Assembly: GCA_003550305.1 (NCBI GenBank)
Contig: QKYT01000177.1
Location: 1 to 16,888 of the forward strand
Origin: Glomus cerebriforme
Taxonomy: Eukaryota; Glomeromycota; Glomeromycetes; Glomerales; Glomeraceae
Reading direction: 5' to 3'
Length of the DNA: 16,888 bases
Shown: piece by piece, positions 9,958-16,888 of the stretch
Layout of the letters: the number at the start of each line of letters is the position of its first letter
Position numbering within the stretch: position 1 is the first letter of the stretch
Translations under genes and position numbers: made by a program
Notes under the pieces: generated by a model
Told to the model about the DNA's origin: nothing
Seen by the model: only the letters and a program-made list of their open reading frames with translations
Database searches by the model: none

Positions 9958-10518
9958 TCATCTCCCAAGAGCGGCATGAAGGGCATCAACTTGTTGTTTT
10001 ATACTTTTACTAAAATTAAAAGAAGGTATTATTAACCATTCTAGCATTCTAAAAGCGAAACATTACTAAAATACGCACACTTGACTTGCTAATGTTTGTA
10101 CATGAGAGAATTCTTTATCAATTCTTAAACATAATTGAATTAATTCTTTTGATTTTTTTGTAGCATTATCAATAACATTACAATGATTTTCAATAGTTTG
10201 CTTATAGACATCAAAAGACGCAGTGGTTAAAACTGACGCCTAAGTTATTAAAAAAAAAAATCGTATACCAACTCATATTTATAAATAATAATTAAATGCT
10301 ACTTAAAATTAACAACTGCATACCTCGAACATTTGGGATTGTAAGTTACGTAACATAGTTTCTAATTCATTTGAAATACCTTGAGCTTGTGTTTCTAATT
10401 CATCAATCATATCTTGGTTTATTGGCGGATCAGATTTCGTTCCTATATAAAATGAATTTAAATTATCATCGTCAAGCTCTAACGAATTTGCAGTTTTGTT
10501 AATGGGAAGATTCTCCAT
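9958..10518 (-). CDS. BORCS6: BORC complex subunit 6-like protein (BORCS6/lyspersin, 3 exons)
   Basis: Exons 10518-10324, 10239-10079 and 10009-9958 join in frame to 135 aa. The splice at 10079 uses the second GT of GTGTGC; this choice alone keeps the frame. After a short acidic N-terminus the chain follows the BORCS6 domain layout: LETQAQGISNELETMLRNLQ, then a helix with VYKQTIENHCNVIDNATKKS, then LIQLCLRIDKEFSHVQTLAS and a terminal VKSIKQQVDALHAALGR. In animals BORC recruits the small GTPase ARL8 to lysosomes and couples them to kinesin. The animal protein is longer N-terminally; the conserved domain is complete here. The call rests on remembered family pattern, not an alignment; another short BLOC-1/BORC-type helical subunit is the main alternative. 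It is divergent from the LAPTM-like gene, with 348 bp between start codons. Confidence 0.75.
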
Positions 10519-10866
10519 TATAAATAATTAAAGGCGAGCGAGAAAACTGATTATATCTCATCAAAGTGGAAAATTTTGCTAATTTGTATTGTAGTACGAT
10601 CATTTAATCACATGATTAATTTCCTCAGTTTCTACGAAGGAATTAAAGCATACACCTCAGCAATTTTCAGCCATAATAAGCGATTCGGGTTTGGTAATTT
10701 GATTTACCCCGGCTCCGAAACAAAATAAGTATTATATTAATGGTTAGCTAACTGGTTCATGCCGAAAATTCCGGTTTTTATCCATAGATCTTACATATAT
10801 ATATACACCCACGAAGCTTATCGTAAACTAAATTATTAACTGATTCTCTCCTTTTTTTTAATTGAA
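10519..10866. promoter_or_regulatory. shared divergent promoter region, genes 3 and 4
   Basis: 348 bp separate the two start codons and must carry both promoters. An acatatatatatac stretch (10792-10806) resembles a TATA element for the rightward gene, about 60 bp before its ATG, and a T-rich tract lies just before the start. No other element was recognised. Confidence 0.4.
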
Positions 10867-11640
10867 ATGGATAGAATCAATAATGCTAAAGTTGACCGTT
10901 GCTGGTAAATGTAATTTTAAAAAGAATTACAAAAATAAATAAATAAATAAAAAAATAAAAAATAAGTAATCAAATTCCTTTAAATAGTTTTTGTGTTCCT
11001 CTTCGAATCGGAGCTTTTATCGTTGCAGCGTGGATTTTTATTTGGAATTTATATCTTGGTATCATTCTTCTATTAACGGATCTCGGATGTAAGTTATTCA
11101 GTAAAGATAATAATCTTAATTTTTCAATAATGAATTTTAAATAGTTTTGAAAATTAATTGAAATTTTTTAAAAAATACATTTAGCGATTTACACGAAAAT
11201 TGTTGCCATACTTTATTTATTAGTAGCTTTAATTGCATTTTATGGTGCTCATGGTATTTTTAATGAAATTCCGGATAGAGTAGCATTATTTACAAGATTC
11301 TTTCTCTATAGTATAATATTTCATATAGTAATGAGTCTCCTATCGGTTATTTCATTATCAATTTTTGCTGCTAATGATAAAAAAAATTGTGAAAGAGCGA
11401 ACCCTGAAAATACTGACATTTGTCAATATAAATTTTCTTTTATTGGTTGGCTTATTAATTTTGTTATTGGTGTAATTATTGATGTAAGTAATTATGACTT
11501 TTTTTTTTTACTCTTATTTACTCTTTCTCTGAAATTTTCTTCGAAATTTTTTTCTTTCATAGGTTTACTTGTACATTGTTATCAGATCTTACAAAAGAGA
11601 ACTTGAAGGAAGATCCACTCGTGTACCACCTACCGTTTAA
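10867..11640 (+). CDS. four-transmembrane LAPTM-like membrane protein (4 exons)
   Basis: Exons 10867-10904, 10988-11088, 11185-11483 and 11563-11640 join to 171 aa. A short cytosolic head carries a CCFC cluster (residues 12-15) immediately before the first membrane helix, followed by four hydrophobic segments at about 20-43, 51-68, 85-108 and 129-153. A polar loop between helices 3 and 4 holds two cysteines (115 and 126) that could pair. The tail is basic and ends in RVPPTV. A Cys-rich motif followed by an RxG helix start, then four helices, recalls lysosomal LAPTM4/5 proteins, but LAPTM tails usually carry PY motifs, which are absent. Treat it as a LAPTM-like tetraspan of unproven localisation. 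An AATAAA signal follows 54 nt after the stop. Confidence 0.8.
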
Positions 11641-11693
11641 ATCAAATTTTTACATTGCCATACCACGTGTTTATATATATATTTGATCTCAAA

Positions 11694-11699
11694 AATAAA
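11694..11699 (+). terminator. AATAAA polyadenylation signal of the four-TM gene
   Basis: This is an exact AATAAA 54 nt after the TAA stop at 11638-11640, a normal distance for a fungal gene. AATAAA is common by chance in DNA this AT-rich. Confidence 0.4.
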
Positions 11700-11877
11700 T
11701 TATTATAGTCGTTCATTACAAACAGCCGTACAAATATAAAAGCCACTTCATAAGCCTTGATCGATCAATATTTTTTAATTTTTCGACCATAGTTGTTGAG
11801 CGTCAAATTATAGTAGCCGCAGAATCATTTGACACACCCATAGTTTTGTCTCACGAACAAAATTTTAAATATTTGCT

Positions 11878-12730
11878 ATGTCCGTTGCTTAGTGGAAGAA
11901 ATTAAAAAATCTGATATGGAGGCTCTTATCATATTTCTAGAAGAGCAGGACTTAAAGCCCAAAGACGAGCACTTTATTATCCTCCGTAACCAAGAAATCG
12001 CTGGCCGTGAGCTCGTGACTTCCTCAAGACAGTCGAAGAAGAATTTCGCAGTTATGGAATGAGGGGGGTTCAGACTTTTTGAAGTCGCTAAGGAGTGTAC
12101 GGAGCAAAAGAAACCCTTGAAAGACTTACGCAGCGTCTTAAAAGTATGGGATCGATAGCAAAAGTTTGACGATATTCCTCATATTTACATCATCTCCCTT
12201 CCCATTAAATAGAATTGCTGACAGTAACGCAATTATTCATGCTACGCTTAACATTATCAAATAACAAAAAAAGAATTTGCCTTGGATCCCCCCAGTTCGT
12301 CATAGGCGAAGAAATCACTGGTCAATTGATTATGCAATAAAGACGCTTAAGGAGTTGATTCATATTACCGAAAGCAACCAACATGTGGTTAACATAGGGT
12401 TTGTTTAAAATATTGTCCAATGTGAAAGTGCATTGCAAACCAGGCTTTTGGGAATCATTCTGACTACCTTTATGGTATTGCCACAACAGCAACAAATTGG
12501 TATTTTTACTATACAGTTTAGACGGGACTCCTGCACAAATAAAAATCCATTCAATATCAAGTTTTCCGAGACTATTTTGGTAAAAGATTCATATGAGGAT
12601 TTAGAGTGCATAAAAATGTAAACGTGTTATTGAGGTTGTTGTTGGTTTATTGAAAGGTAAGGTGGAGTTTGAGAAATTACCCTCTGAAAAGAAGAATAAT
12701 TTTTTAAAAAATGAGTTGACAATAGGGTAA
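11878..12730 (+). pseudogene. decayed SAM-domain protein of the Glomeromycotina-expanded family
   Basis: Plus-strand fragments in changing frames line up in order with a repetitive Rhizophagus family (SAM-like head plus a conserved C-terminal region), from memory of that family. The head is at about 11892-12016 (SDMEALIIFLEEQDLKPKDE, then ILRNQEIAGREL). A frameshift leads to DFLKTVEEEFRSYGMRGV at 12017, then a shift back to EVAKECTEQKKPLKDLRS ending at TAG 12156-12158. Later pieces include PQFVIGEEITGQ, DYAIKTLKELIHITE, QNIVQCESALQTRLLG, FNIKFSETILVKDSYEDL and finally RVIEVVVGLLKGKVEFEKL, ending at TAA 12728-12730. A start-like ATG (11878-11880) is one frame off. At least six frame changes or stops make it non-functional. 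The local base composition is visibly less AT-rich than its surroundings, as expected for former coding sequence. Confidence 0.65.
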
Positions 12731-12830
12731 TATAAAACATAATAATCAATATATGTAAATATATTATATTTTATCATAGATACTAAGTAAAACGACACAT
12801 TACTGTAACTTTGTTATTTTTAATCACTCA

Positions 12831-12850
12831 ATTTATAAATATTTATAAAT
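12831..12850. repeat. 20-bp perfect palindrome built from two ATTTATAAAT units
   Basis: ATTTATAAAT is itself self-complementary and occurs twice head-to-tail, giving a perfect 20-bp palindrome in the spacer 12731-13088. That spacer otherwise shows no gene. In such AT-rich DNA it may be chance or a relic of slippage. Confidence 0.6.
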
Positions 12851-13010
12851 CAAAATTTATGTTGTGAAATATCAACCAAAATGAAAAAATGAAATATTAA
12901 ATTAAATTATACAGAATTGAATAAAATACTTTTATTAATTTAAGACATTCTTTTTTTAATCTAAAACTTGGATATCTCTAAGAATTTTATAAAAATTTTG
13001 TTGGAATTAT

Positions 13011-13016
13011 TTTATT
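13011..13016 (-). terminator. AATAAA polyadenylation signal of the mS41 gene
   Basis: TTTATT on the plus strand reads AATAAA on the minus strand, about 73 nt beyond the mS41 stop at 13089-13091. Chance occurrence is possible in this composition. Confidence 0.35.
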
Positions 13017-13088
13017 GATTTATCATTATTATACTGCATGATATTAAGAAATAATTAATCACAATTCTAAAATGGATCAATTGATTTT

Positions 13089-13692
13089 TTATTTCTTTTT
13101 CTTTTTCTTTGTACGAATAGGGATGTTATATGGGTCAACTCCATTTCGATAGTATTCTGTCCAATTAAGTATCCATCTAAAATAAAATAATTAATTGTAC
13201 CAAAATTTTATTAAATATCATTTATACAAAAAATACCTACCTTCGTTGTCTTGTAGATATACCCATTTCACTTTTCATCTCATGACTTGAAGCTGTAAAA
13301 AGATGTTCCCAATCCTATAAAAAAAAAATTGAGAAAGTTTATTTGCAACTAAAATTCAAATATTTTAACATAATATACTGTCTTAACATAATATACCCGA
13401 AATTTATCCGCTAATTCACCACATCCTCTACCACATTTTTCCAAAAAAGATTTTGGATCCGTAATTTGACCTAATTAATAATAAATAAATACTGTAAATT
13501 CATGACAGTAGCTGTTAAAAGTTCTTTAAAAGTAAAAAACCCTTTATACCAAAAGTGATGTATACCTCTTGGTCCTGGAACGGATTTCTGTTTATTTTGA
13601 ATATTTCTTATTATTATTTTAGATAAATTTGCTTTATTAACTAAGCATGAAGAGAGTAATTGTTGTGGAATCCGACTTTTAAATAGAATCAT
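13089..13692 (-). CDS. FYV4: mitochondrial small-subunit ribosomal protein mS41 (IGR motif, 4 exons)
   Basis: Exons 13692-13566, 13470-13397, 13314-13241 and 13176-13089 join with intron phases 1, 0 and 2 to 120 aa. The first 43 residues contain several Lys/Arg and no acidic residue, as in a mitochondrial presequence. The rest follows the IGR-motif domain of yeast Fyv4/mS41: TDPKSFLEKCGRGCGELADK, then DWEHLFTASSHEMK, then ISTRQRRWILNWTEYYRNG, ending in a poly-Lys tail (IPIRTKKKKKK). The classic Ile-Gly-Arg triad reads Cys-Gly-Arg here, a mild substitution. Length is close to the yeast protein. The product belongs to the small subunit of the mitochondrial ribosome. The gene is divergent from the SCOC-like gene, with only 127 bp between start codons. 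Confidence 0.9.
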
Positions 13693-13819
13693 TTTAAATT
13701 CAAAAGATGTGAAAAATGATAAATTTTTGTAAATTATTAATGTGATGTTGTGTTACGTGATTCACACACAGTTTAGGATTTAAAAGAAACCGTTATTCTT
13801 ATCTTTCTCATCGAAAATT
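13693..13819. promoter_or_regulatory. 127-bp shared divergent promoter, mS41 and SCOC-like genes
   Basis: Only 127 bp separate two opposed start codons, so both 5' UTRs and both core promoters lie here. A TTACGTGATTCACACAC stretch near 13753-13769 is the least AT-rich part and could be a factor site (ACGTGA core). No TATA box is obvious. Confidence 0.45.
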
Positions 13820-14293
13820 ATGTCTTCTATTAATAATAATTCTTCCGCTTCTTCTGATAATTTAATTTCAATATTAGATAATTCTGTATTGATAAAAAAT
13901 GAAAACAAGAATGATAATATTGAAGAATTAAATCCAGAAGAAAAATCTAATTTAATAAAGTATATACATATATATATTTTTTATTCGCTTTTTTTTTAAA
14001 AAAAAAAATTTACTTATAGAATTATTTATTTTGTTATTTAGGGAAATTGTTGAATTACAAGAAGGGTTAAAAGGTAAAATTATTATATTTAAATTTTTCT
14101 TTTTCTTTTTATACATCAAAATTAATTCACAATTTCACTTGTAATGATTATAGCTTTAATTCAAAGAGCTGAATCAGTTAAAAATGATCATGATCAAATG
14201 CAATCAGGGAATCAAATTTTACAAACATATATAAACAATTTAATGTCTTCTGATGTATTATCTTCTGCTAATGTCAGTAAAAAAGAAGGATAA
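13820..14293 (+). CDS. SCOC: SCOC-like short coiled-coil protein (3 exons)
   Basis: Exons 13820-13959, 14042-14073 and 14154-14293 join to 103 aa with intron phases 2 and 1. A polar Asn/Ser-rich head of about 40 residues precedes a single coiled coil that matches the SCOC pattern: EEKSNLIKEIVELQEGLKAL, a mid-helix segment, then SGNQILQTYINNLMSSDVLS, which parallels the animal SENQVLGQYIENLM block. In animals SCOC binds the Golgi GTPase ARL1 and takes part in starvation-induced autophagy; yeast Slo1 binds Arl3. Exon 2 is only 32 nt but is required for a continuous heptad pattern. A small cytosolic or Golgi-associated adaptor is the likely role. Confidence 0.85.
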
Positions 14294-14959
14294 AATAATT
14301 TTTTGAAAAAGATGTAAGAGTATACTATTTATTTAATTTATTAATAATATCTTGGGAATGATATCATAAAATAATTAGCCTTAGATATTAATACAACTTT
14401 TATAGCATATATGGATATCCAAAGAAAATTAGTATTGATTATAATCTTAGATTTAGAATCCTCTATATAAAGAATTTCCATTCAAGTTTCATTTTTGGTT
14501 GAATTAAATTATATTAGAAATGCAATATGGTATTATCAGTTATTCTTTCTTTTTATATAATCATACATATGAATTACAAATTATAATGCCAGCCTGAATT
14601 TAACTATATTAATAATAATACTTTTGTGAACTAGTTGATCCATAGATCAATAAGTTAAATAAGTTAGTTTATCAGATTGGGCACGCTATTTTTTGTATCA
14701 GCAAGGTCCTGAGTGTAATCCACCTGACAAATAACTTTTTAGCATGGTGTTGTGATTTTTTTTTTAAAACTATATTTTATTGTCGAACTTTTCAGCATGT
14801 ATTCAATGAAATTTATGTATTAATAATAAAAACTCCCCATAGTTTCTATTGTGTTATTAAGTAGTATTCATGCCCACTACAAATAGACAAAAGCCTTATG
14901 CAATAAAATAAGAATTTAGTAAACTAATCAAACTTACCACTATATCATAATCATCTATC

Positions 14960-15110
14960 ATATAATGGTATACCATTTTAACCGTAATTCGGCATTGACA
15001 ATTGGCCGCGTCAAACACCAATGCCTGGCCGGCCAAAGGCATAATTAGTTTCATTGGCGAGTGACATTTTTGTGGCTTTGCAGTTAAAGTATTTGGCGCG
15101 TGCAATCCAA
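14960..15110. repeat. GC-richer island with nested palindromes, likely mobile-element relic
   Basis: It contains the perfect 14-bp palindrome AATGGTATACCATT (14964-14977), an inverted pair GGCATTG/CAATGCC (14991-14997 and 15019-15025) and an imperfect palindrome ATGCC..GGCCGGCC..GGCAT (15021-15042). On the minus strand one frame stays open over 14896-15105 and another reads KMSLANETNYAFGRPGIGV before a stop. Both the composition and the open frames differ from the flanks. A relic of a mobile element is the simplest reading; the family is not identified. Confidence 0.4.
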
Positions 15111-15871
15111 ATTACACAAAAATTGAAAATGTTTACTCCTAACGTACATGTAATTCTTAATTAATATTCCATTTTTGACGAGTTAATCGGATTTGTTATA
15201 TTAACGAAATTTTCCTTCAAATATACCCTGAGTTTATAGCGGATCTTTTACAAATATGAGCAAAAATCAAGCAAAAATTCTTCAAACCTATGCATGATAT
15301 GCTTGAAGCCAGAAAATACAAAACATCTTGGAAAGTTATATTGTAAAACTTATTGACCGATCACGAACAATGTGAGTGAGCAAGGGTAGGCTAGTTTATT
15401 TTTCGGCTAGGAAACATCAAACATGTCATCACAATGTTGATCAATTTTCCCGCCTTCCAAAATAAAACAGCTATCACCTCACGTGAACAATAGACGCAGT
15501 ATCACAAAAATAATTTCCCGTGATGAGATATTATGTGCAGTAAACAATGGCGTAGTGCAGTATCTTGACGATAAAAAATTGAACCACTTATTATAACACA
15601 TTAAGCAACAAATTTCTTGCAAAATGGAACATTGTGAAAATTAATCGAAACGGTAAGAGTGAATCAAAATATTGACTTAATTTATTTTTTTCAGTATTAT
15701 GGAATTTTTCCTATAGATTCGTCTCAAAAAGTTTCTCTTGACATAATCTGTGCAGATGGAAGTGATATAGATAAATGAAAATTCTGTATATATGTGTAGG
15801 ATAATTTATTTTAGAAATCTAGTATAGAAAAAGAGTATTGGTGTAAAAATCTCGTAATTAGCAATATAGTA

Positions 15872-16000
15872 TTAAAAACAAAACAAATAGTATAGAAATT
15901 TATAAGAAGCCTGAAAGAGCAAAGAAATAACTTGTTGCTGGGATTCTTTCTCTTTAATAGCATTAATTACCTGAAAAAATATTAATAAAGTTTCACTCAT
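15872..16000 (-). CDS. small ORF (42 aa) or terminal exon, uncertain
   Basis: An ATG at 16000-15998 opens a 42-codon frame beginning MSETLLIFFQVINAIKEKES and ending at TAA 15874-15872. The sequence ttttttcag inside it is also a good splice acceptor, so the part from VINAIKEKESQQQVISLLFQ onward could be the last exon of a minus-strand gene lying further right. No upstream exon was convincing in 16001-16888. Real coding status is uncertain. Confidence 0.25.
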   Translation of the reverse strand: MSETLLIFFQVINAIKEKESQQQVISLLFQASYKFLYYLFCF

Positions 16001-16379
16001 CTCAGATTAAAATTGATTATAATTGTAAAAATTGTAAATGATTGTAATAATGATAATTATTAAAAAAAACTAGAACTTAATTATTATCCTTTAAAATTTT
16101 GTAATACAATTTATCCTATTTAAAGTAAAAAGATCAACTTTGAGTTTCATAAATATGATTTATAAATGATGAGATTTATTAATTAAAATATAAAAATTTT
16201 AAGAATGCAAAAAAACTAAAACCAAAAGAGAAGAATAATTAATACTTGAAAAAAATTAAAAAACCTCAATTTAATTTCACCAGAACTACTAATTATTATT
16301 AATTAGTAATTTTACTTGATTTGTAAGTAATAGCTTTCATTTTTTTATGTCTATATAGTGATCTAGTGGTATTTCTTTT

Positions 16380-16690
16380 TTTAAACTCTAATTTCAAATT
16401 CTAAAATTCAAACTCTAACTTTTAATAATTCAAATTCAGATGTTTTAAATTCCAATATAAACTTTTACTTTTAATAATTTCAAATTCTAATTTTAAATTC
16501 TAATATAAATTCTAACTTTTAATAATTTTAAACTTTAATATTTTAAACTCTGATATGAACTCTGATTTTAATAATTTTAACCTTTAATATTTCAAATTCT
16601 GATATTTTAATAGCTTTAACTATAATTTTAAACTTGAAATTCAGACTTTAATACTTAAATTAAACTCTAATATTTCAAATTCTAATATAA
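16380..16690. repeat. degenerate AT-rich tandem repeat
   Basis: Variants of AAATTCTAAT/AAACTCTAAT alternate with TTTTAATAATTTC and TAATATTTC across about 300 bp, recurring at roughly 12-15 bp with a longer higher-order spacing. C occurs almost only in the TTC/CTC words, which gives a clear rhythm. This is a decayed minisatellite. Confidence 0.7.
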
Positions 16691-16849
16691 TAGATGGTAT
16701 TTTATTAGTTAAACATTAGAAAATTTTTTTTATATATTAATTGTTTTTATTGGTAATTTAACAGATACCTATATTTTTTGCAAATGCTAGTATTTTTTAT
16801 ATTTCTCTTTTTTTTTATTATTTTTAATAAATAGTTATATTTCTTTATA

Positions 16850-16888
16850 CAGTAGCTCACAAAAGTAATGCATCACCTGAAAAAAAAA
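16850..16888 (+). mobile_element. putative left terminal repeat of a Tc1/mariner transposon, cut by the window edge
   Basis: After a TA dinucleotide (16848-16849) the window ends with CAGTAGCTCACAAAAGTAAT followed by GCATCACC and an A run. Tc1/mariner elements insert at TA, and their terminal inverted repeats characteristically open with CAGT followed by a G/C-containing word and CAAAAGTA. The body and the other end would lie to the right of the window, so the call rests on one partial end. Confidence 0.55.

Larger units (their letters stand above)
14294..16888. other. gene-poor right flank
   Basis: No intact spliced gene could be built in 2.6 kb. 14294-14890 is AT-rich spacer. 14940-15110 is a GC-richer palindromic island. 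15110-15840 is mixed spacer with repeated GCAGTA words (about 15496, 15537 and 15559) but no sustained reading frame. 15872-16000 has a small minus-strand ORF. 16380-16690 is a degenerate tandem repeat, and the last 39 bases look like a transposon end. Confidence 0.5.

Noticed and set aside
12405..12798. Separate small ORFs in the SAM-family relic and on its reverse strand
   Set aside because: The plus-strand one is a surviving block of the pseudogene, not an independent gene; the minus-strand ones are its shadows.
1..16888. tRNA, rRNA, CRISPR, riboswitch or operon-type elements
   Set aside because: No tRNA A/B boxes, no regularly spaced identical repeats and no rRNA-like sequence were seen; the intron-bearing genes indicate nuclear eukaryotic DNA, so bacterial elements are not expected.

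Overview
The window looks like nuclear DNA of a filamentous fungus, most likely an arbuscular mycorrhizal fungus (Glomeromycotina, Rhizophagus-like). The DNA is very AT-rich. Genes are split by short GT...AG introns of about 60-120 nt, the standard genetic code fits throughout, and there is a decayed copy of a SAM-domain family that I recall as highly expanded in Rhizophagus. The species assignment is an inference.

Six spliced protein genes can be reconstructed in full, with frames closing exactly at every junction. From left to right: (1) 65-2428, minus, mitochondrial delta-1-pyrroline-5-carboxylate dehydrogenase (proline catabolism, PUT2/ALDH4 family; 8 exons, 590 aa, one exon only 21 nt long). 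(2) 5595-9363, plus, a 1039-aa protein with an acidic head, a basic S/T/A/K-rich linker and a long coiled coil; 9 exons, all introns phase 0; family not recognised. (3) 9958-10518, minus, a BORCS6/lyspersin-like subunit of the lysosome-positioning BORC complex (3 exons, 135 aa). (4) 10867-11640, plus, a four-helix LAPTM-like membrane protein (4 exons, 171 aa). (5) 13089-13692, minus, mitoribosomal protein mS41/FYV4 (IGR motif; 4 exons, 120 aa). (6) 13820-14293, plus, SCOC-like short coiled-coil protein (3 exons, 103 aa).

Genes 3/4 and 5/6 are divergent pairs with 348 and 127 bp between start codons. Genes 2 and 3 converge on a region with long T and A tracts. A frameshifted pseudogene of the SAM-domain family lies at about 11878-12730. 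Long gene-poor stretches are 2429-5594, which holds weak coding-like relics, and 14294-16888, which holds a GC-richer palindromic island, a degenerate AT-rich tandem repeat and, at the right edge, what looks like the first bases of a Tc1/mariner terminal repeat.

Functionally, three neighbours (BORCS6-like, LAPTM-like, SCOC-like) belong to families of the Golgi/endosome/lysosome system, and two genes encode mitochondrial proteins. The most unusual item is gene 2. Its coiled coil carries a histidine-marked 11-residue (hendecad) repeat, encoded by exons that are all multiples of three.
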